Assembly: GCA_016866255.1 (NCBI GenBank)
Contig: VGMY01000003.1
Coordinates: 108,251-172,250, forward strand
DNA length: 64,000 nucleotides
Direction: 5' to 3'
DNA from: Bacteroidota bacterium
GTDB lineage: Bacteria > Bacteroidota > Bacteroidia > Flavobacteriales_D > Crocinitomicaceae
A program made the position numbers and the translations under genes. Under the pieces are notes generated by a model that did no database searches, was not told the DNA's origin, and saw only the letters and a program-made list of their open reading frames with translations. Shown piece after piece: positions 8,626-16,772 of this stretch. Each line of letters opens with the position of its first letter. The stretch's first letter is position 1.

Positions 8626-9480
8626 TTGACTGTGAAATTACTCAAGCCGTTGCTCCTTTTCACCAAACTTCGCTTATCCTTTTTGGTGATTATTTCTGCC
8701 TTATCCGGGTATCTGTTCGTCGGGGGAAAGGACTGCGTTGTTCTCATTAAATTATGCCTTGGGGGCTTGTTGGTTACCGCGGCATCGAATGGGGTCAATC
8801 AAATCCTTGAGCGCCAACAAGATGCGCTGATGAAACGCACCCAAAATCGACCCTTGGTGAAGGGAGAAATGCATTTAACCACCGCCAAAATTTTGTGCTG
8901 TGTTTTTTTAATCGCCGGATCCATCCTGCTCTTATCGGTGAATTTACCCAGTTTTATATTAGGCCTTTCGGCATTTTTATCCTATTCTTTCTTGTATACA
9001 ATTCTGAAGGGTCGAACACCCTGGTCTGTATTGGTGGGTGCCTTTCCTGGCGCAATTCCTCCAATGTTAGGCGCCATAGCGCATACGGGCAAATTTGGTT
9101 TTATTCCGGGATTGCTTTTCTTCATACAATTCATGTGGCAGTTTCCGCATTTTTGGGCAATCGCATGGGCAATGCACGAAGATTACCAACGCGCGGGTTA
9201 TTTTTTACTCCCCTCTCGAAGCGGAAAATCAAAGCAAACCGCCTTGATTATTTGCCTTTACTCCGCCTTTCTAATTCCGATAAGTCTTATTCCGTGGCTG
9301 TTAAATTTAACCAACAACTACTCCCTTTTCATTGTTGGAGCCTTAGGCGTTTGGTTTTATTTCGTGGCATTTCGATTGTACGATGTTTGCGATGATGCCT
9401 CGGCGAAAAAACTTATGTTCGCTTCGTTTGTTTATTTACCTGTCATCCAATTTACCTATGTACTTACTAAAGTTATTTAA
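8626..9480 (+). CDS. ctaB: Protoheme IX farnesyltransferase (heme O synthase)
   Basis: This 284-residue UbiA-superfamily membrane enzyme farnesylates heme b to heme o, the precursor of heme a for terminal oxidases. The conserved polyprenyl-diphosphate site is visible around residues 55-77 (N..QILERQQDALMKRTQNRPL), as is the second aspartate region HEDYQRAGYFLLP. About seven to nine membrane segments follow. No ATG is available at the 5' end. The start is TTG at 8626 or GTG at 8632, with AGGA at 8617-8620 at better spacing for the TTG. It is the first gene of the oxidase assembly operon, 16 bp before the first subunit III gene. Confidence 0.95.
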   Translation: MTVKLLKPLLLFTKLRLSFLVIISALSGYLFVGGKDCVVLIKLCLGGLLVTAASNGVNQILERQQDALMKRTQNRPLVKGEMHLTTAKILCCVFLIAGSILLLSVNLPSFILGLSAFLSYSFLYTILKGRTPWSVLVGAFPGAIPPMLGAIAHTGKFGFIPGLLFFIQFMWQFPHFWAIAWAMHEDYQRAGYFLLPSRSGKSKQTALIICLYSAFLIPISLIPWLLNLTNNYSLFIVGALGVWFYFVAFRLYDVCDDASAKKLMFASFVYLPVIQFTYVLTKVI

Positions 9481-9496
9481 TTAAATTTTCAAAATC

Positions 9497-10579
9497 ATGG
9501 ATTATTCAAATCAGGTATCCCCGGAGGTTAAGGAAAAAATGAAAAAAAATTTAGTTTTTGTGGGGATTTTTGCCATTGTCATGTTTTTTGCCGGCCTAAC
9601 TTCTGCCTACTACGTAAGCATGGGGGGCGGATTTTGGCTTAAATATCCGATGCCAAGCGGATTTTACTTAAGTACGGCGGTCATTTTATTGAGTTCAATT
9701 ACGTTTATTTTGGCAATTCAACAAGTAAAGAAAGGCGCAATTGGGGCGATGAAAATCTTGATGGTGCTTACCTTTATGTTGGGAGTTCTTTTTGTGGTAT
9801 TTCAATTCAAAGGATATCGCCAACTCATCAATGCCGGTGTTTACAACCCTTCCATGTATTGGTCTTACCCTGAAATTCTGGTTAATGACGGTCGATACGG
9901 CGACACCCTGTTGGTTTACAAGGACCAACAACCTATCACGGTTGACGGCAATGATTTTTACTGGAATAACAAAAAATTAACGGACCGTGAGTTCAAGGAC
10001 TTTCAACGGTTTATGAAGAATTATGCAATTCCCGAGCAGGTTATTTTTGCTCAACAGCAAAAGCCGATCAAGGCCTACCCAAGCGATCAATACACCCTCT
10101 ACTACAACAACCTGCCCCTAATCATTAAAAATGAAATGCTTTACAAAAATGATTCAACTCCTTTGACGCACGTGGATGAAATTCGCTTGTGCAAAGTAGC
10201 TCTTAATGTGACCCTTGGACGAGGCCATTTCATGATCAAAGGCACGATTGGTAAAGATTTCGACGTTTACTTAAAAGGAAATAAGTTGGATTACAAAGAC
10301 GGTGGATTTTGGTCAAAAGGCCAAAGATTAAGTGAAACCGCACAACTTCGAGCGAAAGAAACTTCTGATAATTCAAGCGCCTTTTTGTACGTAATCACTT
10401 TTGCTCACCTTTTGCACATCATTGGCGCATTAATATATCTGATGTTCACCCTCAAAAATGCGCTCTCAAATCGCTACACAAAAGAAAATACACTTTCCTT
10501 GAGGATGGCGGGTATGTTCTGGCATTTTTTAGGCGTTTTATGGTTGTATTTGTTCCTGTTTTTCAATTTTATTCATTAA
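9497..10579 (+). CDS. Heme-copper oxidase subunit III with large repeat-bearing insertion
   Basis: The product is 360 residues against the roughly 190 I expect for this five-helix form. Membrane segments lie at about 18-41, 56-76, 83-105, 294-318 and 336-357. The C-terminal FWHFLGVLWLYLFLFF is the conserved subunit III end. Between helices 3 and 4, residues about 118-291 form a hydrophilic insertion with three similar units, starting near residues 135, 196 and 252, each following the pattern of a VY/LY strand, about ten residues, an aromatic pair and a closing LT or LS. The insertion should face the periplasm or the cytoplasmic side between helices; I cannot assign which. It is followed by a second subunit III gene, as in other Flavobacteriia. 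Confidence 0.88.
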   Translation: MDYSNQVSPEVKEKMKKNLVFVGIFAIVMFFAGLTSAYYVSMGGGFWLKYPMPSGFYLSTAVILLSSITFILAIQQVKKGAIGAMKILMVLTFMLGVLFVVFQFKGYRQLINAGVYNPSMYWSYPEILVNDGRYGDTLLVYKDQQPITVDGNDFYWNNKKLTDREFKDFQRFMKNYAIPEQVIFAQQQKPIKAYPSDQYTLYYNNLPLIIKNEMLYKNDSTPLTHVDEIRLCKVALNVTLGRGHFMIKGTIGKDFDVYLKGNKLDYKDGGFWSKGQRLSETAQLRAKETSDNSSAFLYVITFAHLLHIIGALIYLMFTLKNALSNRYTKENTLSLRMAGMFWHFLGVLWLYLFLFFNFIH

Positions 10580-10604
10580 ACTTGCACAAAAAAAATAGCG
10601 ACAA

Positions 10605-11636
10605 ATGGGCGATCATTCGGTTCAATTAGACCAAAAATATTTGTGGGGTGGGAAAGAGTCTCCCTTCCAAGTGAGTTATGGTAAAATGATGATGTGGTTT
10701 TTTTTGGTCTCCGATGCGTTAACCTTTGGGGGCTTGCTGGTGGCTTACGGATTCACTCGTCATGACTGCCTTGAGGCCTGGCCAATTGGCGAGGAAACGT
10801 TCAATTCCCTGCCTTTCCTGGGTCACGGATATCCCCTTCTTTACGTAGCCTTGATGACTTTCATCCTTATCGTCTCCTCGGTAACCATGGTGTTAGCTGT
10901 AGAGGCTGGACACAGAATGGATAAACGAGGCGTCGTAAAATGGATGATTGCAACCATTATCGGGGGGTTTTTCTTTGTAGGTTCTCAGGCTTGGGAGTGG
11001 TACCATTTTATCCATGGCTCAGAATTCGGTAAAGTAGAGTTGTCCGATGGATCTCTAGCAATTGTAAAAGGTCATTTCGGAGAAATAGAAAGCTTCACCG
11101 TAACCGAATCCGGTGGTCACTACAAACAAGGCGCTGTTATCAAAGAAGATCTGATGCACACTTTCCAGCATGCGGCCGCTGCCGGGCACATTACCAACGG
11201 CATCATAACCCTGCACGACGGATCAAAAGCCATGGTGAAAAAAGCAGATGACCACGACTTAACCTTGATCATCAAGAAAAGCGGAAATAAGCAAAAGGCG
11301 AGCAAAGAAAGGCGAATAATTACAGGCGAATCAGCAAAAAATCTTTACTACGGAGCCCTCTATTCGGGAGAAGCAAACCGCGTGATTTACGGTGCAAACC
11401 TAAAACAAAATGAATATGGCCCTCAGCAATATGCCCAGTTTTTCTTTTTTATTACTGGATTTCACGGATTTCACGTTTTTTCAGGTGTGGTAATTAACAT
11501 TATCATTTGTCTAGGAGTAGTTGCCGGGACCTATCACAAACGCGGGCACTATGAAATGGTTGAAAAAACAGGACTGTACTGGCACTTTGTTGACCTTGTT
11601 TGGGTTTTCGTATTTACCTTCTTTTATTTAATATAA
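10605..11636 (+). CDS. Heme-copper oxidase subunit III (second copy, with inserted loop)
   Basis: This 343-residue protein carries typical subunit III motifs: YGKMMMWFFLVSDALTFGG at the first helix, VGSQAWEWYHFIHG, and at the C-terminus ITGFHGFHVFSG with TGLYWHFVDLVWVFVFTFF. Residues about 139-270 form a beta-rich hydrophilic insertion between the WEW helix and the GFHGFHVF helix, with two GS..A.VK type strands. I recall insertions at this place in flavobacterial homologues, so it is lineage-typical. The protein forms the terminal oxidase core with subunits I and II, which are not in this window. Confidence 0.93.
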   Translation: MGDHSVQLDQKYLWGGKESPFQVSYGKMMMWFFLVSDALTFGGLLVAYGFTRHDCLEAWPIGEETFNSLPFLGHGYPLLYVALMTFILIVSSVTMVLAVEAGHRMDKRGVVKWMIATIIGGFFFVGSQAWEWYHFIHGSEFGKVELSDGSLAIVKGHFGEIESFTVTESGGHYKQGAVIKEDLMHTFQHAAAAGHITNGIITLHDGSKAMVKKADDHDLTLIIKKSGNKQKASKERRIITGESAKNLYYGALYSGEANRVIYGANLKQNEYGPQQYAQFFFFITGFHGFHVFSGVVINIIICLGVVAGTYHKRGHYEMVEKTGLYWHFVDLVWVFVFTFFYLI

Positions 11637-11640
11637 GTAC

Positions 11641-12021
11641 ATGGAACGAGACGATTTGATTGAATACAGCTTGCCCAAAAAGGGTAACGTGGGCTTGCAC
11701 GATGAGAACGAAGGCTCAAAAATTCGTAAGAAAATCTATAAGGTAACTATTCTGCTAACGGTTGTTACCGTATTGGAAGTTTTCCTTGGGGCGGTAATTA
11801 AGCAAGATGCAGCAATTTGGCCATTGGTAAAATGGTCTTTCGTGGTTTTAACGCTGTTAAAAGCCGGGTACATTGTGATTGTATTCATGCACCTAGGCGA
11901 TGAAAGGCCCTGGTTACGTTATGTCGTACTAGTGCCCTATTTTATTTTTGTTTTATACTTAATTTTCATTGCGCTTTGGGAGGCGGTAGCCATCAAAGGC
12001 GTTTTATCCTATTTCTCTTAA
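11641..12021 (+). CDS. Cytochrome c oxidase subunit IV (caa3-type, COX4_pro-like)
   Basis: The 126-residue membrane protein has a charged N-terminus and three hydrophobic segments (about 33-58, 63-86, 95-118), with the conserved KAGYIVIVFMHL stretch between helices 2 and 3. It is a small accessory subunit of caa3/aa3 oxidases. It lies 4 bp after subunit III and 6 bp before the SCO-like gene, so it is clearly co-transcribed. Confidence 0.88.
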   Translation: MERDDLIEYSLPKKGNVGLHDENEGSKIRKKIYKVTILLTVVTVLEVFLGAVIKQDAAIWPLVKWSFVVLTLLKAGYIVIVFMHLGDERPWLRYVVLVPYFIFVLYLIFIALWEAVAIKGVLSYFS

Positions 12022-12027
12022 CCAATT

Positions 12028-12693
12028 ATGGCTTTAACGGGGAAGCGGCGGAATATTTTAGGTTTTCTCTTAGTTTTTGGCCCAGCCCTGTTGCTGATTT
12101 TCATAGCAACCAGGGGTTGTGACCATAACTTCAAAAATTTAGACGTATTAGGGAAACTTCCCAAGTATCAATTCATGGATGTAACGGGACGAGTTAGAAC
12201 ATCCAAGGAATTTGAAAACGAGGTGATAATGCTCATTCCCATTCAAAAAACTTGCCCCTACTCGTGTGCTGTGTCTTTTTGGCACGTAAATCAAATCCTA
12301 TATCAGCACATCCGAAAAAACAGTCATAAGCAATTGAAGAAAGTACGGATCATATCGTATGTAACTGATGGATACGGGAATCCTGTTTCAAAGATCCGCG
12401 ATTTGCAAGAAACGTTGAAAGCACAAGTGGAAGGGTATGACCCAAATCTTTGGATTCTAGCCAGCGGGGATGCAAAACCCCTGTTCAATTTGTCGCGTAA
12501 TGGTCAAAATTTGTTGCAAAAGGGCAATGCCTATTATGGGGGACAAGCTTTTCAAGAACTCATGCTCCTAGTGGATAAAAATAATCAGTTAAGAATGGTT
12601 CTCAAGGGTAACCGAGAAGGCTTAGTGAGAAGAATGAAAGAAAGTTTAGCCCTCCTATTAAAGCAATATGATAAGGAACGCGCTATTCGTTAG
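12028..12693 (+). CDS. SCO-like thioredoxin-fold membrane-anchored protein, copper His missing
   Basis: The 221-residue protein has one N-terminal membrane anchor (about 9-28) and a thioredoxin-like domain. CPYSC (Cys76, Cys80) matches the CxxxC of SCO copper chaperones. The strand that carries the third copper ligand in SCO proteins reads YYGGQAFQELMLLVD here, with no His at the expected place. It may be a thiol reductase for the CuA site rather than a copper carrier. It overlaps the following true SCO gene by 26 bp, suggesting translational coupling and a joint role in oxidase maturation. Confidence 0.75.
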   Translation: MALTGKRRNILGFLLVFGPALLLIFIATRGCDHNFKNLDVLGKLPKYQFMDVTGRVRTSKEFENEVIMLIPIQKTCPYSCAVSFWHVNQILYQHIRKNSHKQLKKVRIISYVTDGYGNPVSKIRDLQETLKAQVEGYDPNLWILASGDAKPLFNLSRNGQNLLQKGNAYYGGQAFQELMLLVDKNNQLRMVLKGNREGLVRRMKESLALLLKQYDKERAIR

Positions 12694-13342
12694 CCTCCTT
12701 TGCTCTGTTTTTTGGGGATGCCATGAAGCAAAGCTTCGACTGCCCTACCTTGGCCATTACGATGTGGTGTATTCACCAAGCGGAAACGACACCACCTACC
12801 ATCGTATACCCGCCTTTAGCTACCTGAATCAAGATTCGGTAAAGGTCAATAACACGACTTACAAGGATCAACTATGGCTTGTGGAATTTTTCTTTAGCTC
12901 GTGCCCCACCATTTGTCCGCTCATGAACCATCAAATGCTGCGTTTGGGAAGAGAAATTGATCCTGATATCCGTCGAGAAATGCAATTTTTATCTTTCTCC
13001 ATTGACCCAAAAAACGACACTCCATCTCGCTTAAAAAGATACCGTGATTCCCATAAACTGCCAAAAACAAGGTGGGACTTTTTAACGGGAAATGAAGAAG
13101 AAACCCATCGCCTAGGAATCCATCATTTCATGGTTTTTGCAGGAAAGGACTCCTTATCTGCAGGGGGCTATGCGCATTCAGGCGCATTCACTTTGGTGGA
13201 TCGCGAGGGATTTGTACGTGGAGTATATGCCGTGATCAATTTTGATCTATCCATAAATGAACAAGAATACGCTAGAATGGTTAAAGAACTCAAAATCCTT
13301 TACGATGAACATCTTACCACCCGAAAAAAAGCCTTTTTATAA
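12668..13342 (+). CDS. SCO1/SenC-family copper chaperone lipoprotein
   Basis: The 224-residue protein has a lipoprotein signal (LLCSVFWGC, Cys18). The full SCO signature is present: SSCPTICPLM with Cys79 and Cys83, and His170 in GGYAHSGAFTLVD. SCO proteins deliver copper to, or reduce, the CuA centre of cytochrome oxidase subunit II. The start overlaps the upstream SCO-like gene and the end overlaps the DUF420 start, so the assembly genes are tightly packed. Confidence 0.93.
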   Translation: MIRNALFVSLLCSVFWGCHEAKLRLPYLGHYDVVYSPSGNDTTYHRIPAFSYLNQDSVKVNNTTYKDQLWLVEFFFSSCPTICPLMNHQMLRLGREIDPDIRREMQFLSFSIDPKNDTPSRLKRYRDSHKLPKTRWDFLTGNEEETHRLGIHHFMVFAGKDSLSAGGYAHSGAFTLVDREGFVRGVYAVINFDLSINEQEYARMVKELKILYDEHLTTRKKAFL

Positions 13343-13874
13343 AAAAATCATTGTCGTCGTATCCATTTTAATTCCTGTGGTTGTAGGTGTTCTTTTTAGG
13401 ATACGCATTCCAGGAAACTTGGATTTTTTACCGCCAATTTATGCCGGATTTAATGCCCTTACGGCAATCTGTTTGATTGGTGCGCTCCTCTCGGTACGCA
13501 ATCAGCGAATCGTGCTTCATCGCAAACTTATTCGATTCTCTCTCTTACTGTCTATCCTGTTTCTCGGTTGTTATGTTGCCTATCATTTAACCTCGGATCC
13601 CACTTATTTTGGGGATATCAACAACGATGGAGTTTTGTCAGACCAAGAGCGAATTAATGCGGGAACCCTGCGCATCGTTTACTACCTGCTTCTTGTTTCG
13701 CACATTCTCTTGAGCATGGCTGTAATTCCAATGGTTCTGTTGGCTTACCTGGAGGCTTGGAGCGGCAACTTTGATCGCCATAAGCAATTAGTAAGATTTG
13801 CTTTCCCGGTTTGGCTATATGTTGCGGTGACCGGTGTGATTGTCTATCTGATGATTGCTCCTTACTACGCCTAA
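13305..13874 (+). CDS. DUF420 membrane protein with EF-hand-like loop
   Basis: The product is 189 residues from ATG 13305; an upstream in-frame ATG at 13257 gives only sequence overlapping the SCO gene. Five membrane segments carry conserved histidines (about residues 72, 94, 134) typical of DUF420/YozB proteins found next to cytochrome oxidase genes. Between membrane segments, D104-I-N-N-D-G-V-L-S-D-Q-E115 fits a canonical 12-residue EF-hand calcium loop. The function of DUF420 is not established; context suggests oxidase assembly. The stop abuts the stop of the convergent OmpA-like gene with no gap. Confidence 0.88.
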   Translation: MNILPPEKKPFYKKIIVVVSILIPVVVGVLFRIRIPGNLDFLPPIYAGFNALTAICLIGALLSVRNQRIVLHRKLIRFSLLLSILFLGCYVAYHLTSDPTYFGDINNDGVLSDQERINAGTLRIVYYLLLVSHILLSMAVIPMVLLAYLEAWSGNFDRHKQLVRFAFPVWLYVAVTGVIVYLMIAPYYA

Positions 13875-15011
13875 CTATTTTATTTTAATTTCCACCCTAC
13901 GATTCGCTTCCTTTTGTTCGTCGGTTTCGGGATTTGGATAAATTGGCCTTGTATTCCCCAAACCCACTGCCGAAAGCCTGAAAGGTTCCACACCGCTGTC
14001 AATTAAATACTCCATGATTTTTTTTGCGCGTTTTTTTGAAAGTCTTTTTGAACTCAGCGAATTTGCTCCCTCATCATTAACATGGCCCTGTATTTCGATG
14101 GAAACGCTTTCATTAAGCACCAAGAAATCGCGTAATTTTTTTAACCTGGGCAAGGATTCATCCAAAATAATTGCCAACCCTCCTATAAAAAAAATATCGT
14201 CCAACTTGGTTATTGAACCCTGCGATATGGGGATCAAGAAAAAAGTATCAGCCTGACTGCCTGCCATTACGGTGTGGGCGTTCAATTCTAAAGGGTAATA
14301 TCCTTCAGCGACAATTTGAAGGTTGGCGCGTAATTTCTTTTGATTGTTCAGCAAGAGATCTGAGGCCTGATAGGTGCCGTCTAAATTACTGGAGGCATAA
14401 ATGGCAATTTTCGCGACCACCGGTTCCCGAGTGATGACGTTTCGCAGGTGTACTTCATAAATAGGTGTATCGTAGTTGCTGATTAAGTTTAGAAGAAGCG
14501 AGTCGCGAATATTTTTACCTGTTTTATCCAGCGGCCGGTAATTTACTTTTAACGACAACACCGCACTTTTCGATGGATCTCGGTACAGAACGATGTAATA
14601 ATTTCTGTTTGCGTAAACTGGATGTTCTTGTAGCGTTGAATCCTGAGAACTCCTGAACTCAACAGCCAGCATTTTTGCCTTTTTCTGGGCAATGGCCTTG
14701 CAATCTTGTGAGGAGAGTACTTCAAAAATGAACGCATGTAAAGAATCTTGTATATTGAAAAAATCAAGAGATATTTGGCCGTCGTTTGGAGGAGAATAAT
14801 GAAGGTAAATGAAATTGTTGTAATCGATGGGTAATTTGCAATAGTGTTCTATTGAACTTTGATTTTTACCCCGGCTTCCCTTGAATGACAATTCGTAAGA
14901 AACATTAGCGGTTATATCAATGTTGCCTGCGCAATTGGTGTAGTCCGATTGTGCATAAACGCCACCATTCCCAACCCAAATAACAAACGCGATTATAATC
15001 AATCTAATCAT
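13875..15011 (-). CDS. OmpA-family peptidoglycan-associated outer membrane protein
   Basis: The 378-residue secreted protein has a signal peptide (about 1-20, ending GGVYA). The C-terminal OmpA domain (about 265-378) shows the expected EIQGHVNDEGANSLSSKRLSKKRA segment, split by a Ser-rich stretch, and SAVGLGNTRPI...EANRRVEIKIK. The basic Arg near the end and the Asp in GHVNDEG are the usual diaminopimelate-binding positions. The N-terminal part is beta-rich with no domain I recognise. It probably tethers the outer membrane to peptidoglycan. It follows the DUF4403 lipoprotein gene by 25 bp. Confidence 0.85.
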   Translation of the reverse strand: MIRLIIIAFVIWVGNGGVYAQSDYTNCAGNIDITANVSYELSFKGSRGKNQSSIEHYCKLPIDYNNFIYLHYSPPNDGQISLDFFNIQDSLHAFIFEVLSSQDCKAIAQKKAKMLAVEFRSSQDSTLQEHPVYANRNYYIVLYRDPSKSAVLSLKVNYRPLDKTGKNIRDSLLLNLISNYDTPIYEVHLRNVITREPVVAKIAIYASSNLDGTYQASDLLLNNQKKLRANLQIVAEGYYPLELNAHTVMAGSQADTFFLIPISQGSITKLDDIFFIGGLAIILDESLPRLKKLRDFLVLNESVSIEIQGHVNDEGANSLSSKRLSKKRAKKIMEYLIDSGVEPFRLSAVGLGNTRPIYPNPETDEQKEANRRVEIKIK

Positions 15012-15036
15012 CCAGGACTTTGTTTTTTAGAACGAA

Positions 15037-16428
15037 TTATTCTAAAATTAGTTTCAAATTTCCACTAAGATGGGCGCGTAACAGCAAGTTGTTGGCCGTG
15101 TAAAACAATTGTCGTAAATCTACTGCATGAATAGCTCCACTCATCCTAACTCCTTTACTGATCTCTTGATTAAGCGAGTTATTAACTTCTGCTTTCATAT
15201 CTTCCACCATTGAAGCGTAATTAAAACTTCCCTCTTTTTGAATTAGTTCAGTAATCTTTGAATTGAAAAACCACTTCGCTGACTTAAGCAATAAACTCCT
15301 TGTTTCAACCTCAAAATCAACGTTTTTAAGTTCTAAAAGCTTTAAGGAGTCGTTCAGCACGGGCTGGGCCAACAAATAAATAATTCCCTTCTTTGATCCC
15401 GAAATTTTAGTTTTCAAGATAATTCTGCTATCTCTCGAACCCGATATTTGTACATCATCAATGCTAATTTTCTTACGCTTGACCTCGAACGTTTTACCGA
15501 CAAAAGAGGAACGCAGAAAACTGGTCAATGAATCGTACGATAAAATAACATCTAAGCCAAAATTCAGCCCGGAGGATTTGGCGGAGGTGCCCAAAACCGG
15601 CAGTTCCGTTGGAATTAATTGCGGTTTTTCTGTGGTAAACGATGGCGAAACACCAAGGTTAAAATTAAACCTTGCTTTCTTTCCGCTAAATTTCAACTCG
15701 CTCATGGCTAAAGAGGAAGGAGCAAGGCTTAAATACCCATAGCCCGGAATTTCAGTAGATTCTTGCAGCAGTTTCCAAGATTCCTTTGCCATGGATTTTA
15801 TATCAATCGCACTAAACTGCTTATCTATTTCTAGCTCTAGAACCTTTAGTTGTTTCGTGATCTCTTTCTCAACATCCTTAGTGACATCAATGTTGGCTAT
15901 CGTCAGTTCACAGGGATCGAGTAATTCGAATTTCTGTAAATTCGTGGTCGTTTTGAATGCGTAATCTGAATTTACCTTCACAGCAGTGCTGTATTTAAGA
16001 TTAAATTTACGCATGGGTTCATTATCTCCACAACTGACAAATAACCTTGGAATAATGCACACCCCTTTTTCATCTGTAAGCGTTTGACATTTCGGACAAT
16101 AATTGATTTTCAATTTAAGCTGTCCTGCCAGCTCATATCCAACTTTGTCTCCACTGCCAGAAAATTTTATTTCATCCCGTTTAATGAAATAGGAAGTACT
16201 CATGCCTTCACACTGTTCATTTTTACCTGAATATGATTGAGGAATTTCCTTTTCAGCTGCTTTTAAATAATGGCTAAGATCCATTTCTACAGGAATCGTT
16301 ATATAAGACACTTCATTGTTTAGCGCAGGATAAGGCTCAACAAAGTTCTCAGGAACTACCGGTTCGATGGCTTTGCACGAGGATAGTACAGCTAGCCATA
16401 AAACAAAATAGAAAAGCCTTTTCATCAT
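15037..16428 (-). CDS. DUF4403-family lipoprotein
   Basis: The 463-residue lipoprotein has a lipobox around LAVLSSCKA. The protein starts after the signal with a strand pattern (YITIPVEMDLSHYLKAAEKEIPQ) typical of the DUF4403 family, and residues about 95-130 contain a four-Cys cluster (NYCPKC...GVC...SCGD) that could bind a metal or form disulfides. Function is unknown; the fold may be related to lipid-binding tubular domains, but that is a guess. It overlaps the small upstream gene by 4 bp (ATGA) and is followed 25 bp later by the OmpA-like gene. Confidence 0.7.
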   Translation of the reverse strand: MMKRLFYFVLWLAVLSSCKAIEPVVPENFVEPYPALNNEVSYITIPVEMDLSHYLKAAEKEIPQSYSGKNEQCEGMSTSYFIKRDEIKFSGSGDKVGYELAGQLKLKINYCPKCQTLTDEKGVCIIPRLFVSCGDNEPMRKFNLKYSTAVKVNSDYAFKTTTNLQKFELLDPCELTIANIDVTKDVEKEITKQLKVLELEIDKQFSAIDIKSMAKESWKLLQESTEIPGYGYLSLAPSSLAMSELKFSGKKARFNFNLGVSPSFTTEKPQLIPTELPVLGTSAKSSGLNFGLDVILSYDSLTSFLRSSFVGKTFEVKRKKISIDDVQISGSRDSRIILKTKISGSKKGIIYLLAQPVLNDSLKLLELKNVDFEVETRSLLLKSAKWFFNSKITELIQKEGSFNYASMVEDMKAEVNNSLNQEISKGVRMSGAIHAVDLRQLFYTANNLLLRAHLSGNLKLILE

Positions 16429-16751
16429 GTTATTTTATGGAACACCACATGCTGATTAAACTCGGGTATGTAGACATTTAATTCCAAAACGGGGTGGCCT
16501 GATGCTCTAACAATTCGGATTGATTTTATGGGGGTTAAAGATTCCCCCAATAAATTAAACTCTAATTTACCACGCGCCCGTCGAAACACCATGCTGCTCA
16601 TGTGATAAGCGGAATTTTCGCTGTCTTCAATGGCATAAAATCCCAAGAAACATTTGCCCAATGATCGCATAAGCATGATGACTCCGCCTGCCCATGCGCC
16701 CATGGACCAAATAACAGAATAAATGTTGCGAAAATTTTGGTCATGATACAT
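16425..16751 (-). CDS. Small hypothetical protein, one hydrophobic segment
   Basis: I do not recognise this 108-residue protein. Residues about 11-30 are moderately hydrophobic (SVIWSMGAWAGGVIMLM), followed by a basic beta-rich part. Coupling supports that it is real: it starts 21 bp after the icd stop, its stop overlaps the DUF4403 start in ATGA, and the reading frame stays open. Its ATG lies in the 3' arm of a short hairpin (16750-16767). Confidence 0.55.
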   Translation of the reverse strand: MYHDQNFRNIYSVIWSMGAWAGGVIMLMRSLGKCFLGFYAIEDSENSAYHMSSMVFRRARGKLEFNLLGESLTPIKSIRIVRASGHPVLELNVYIPEFNQHVVFHKIT

Positions 16752-16767
16752 CCCACTGTTGTGGGAT
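16750..16767 (-). promoter_or_regulatory. 7-bp hairpin covering a start codon
   Basis: ATCCCAC and GTGGGAT arms surround a four-base loop between icd and the small hypothetical gene. On the minus strand the ATG at 16751 begins within the 3' arm. No T-run follows, so it is not a terminator. It could limit translation of the downstream gene. Confidence 0.35.
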
Positions 16768-16772
16768 TAAAT

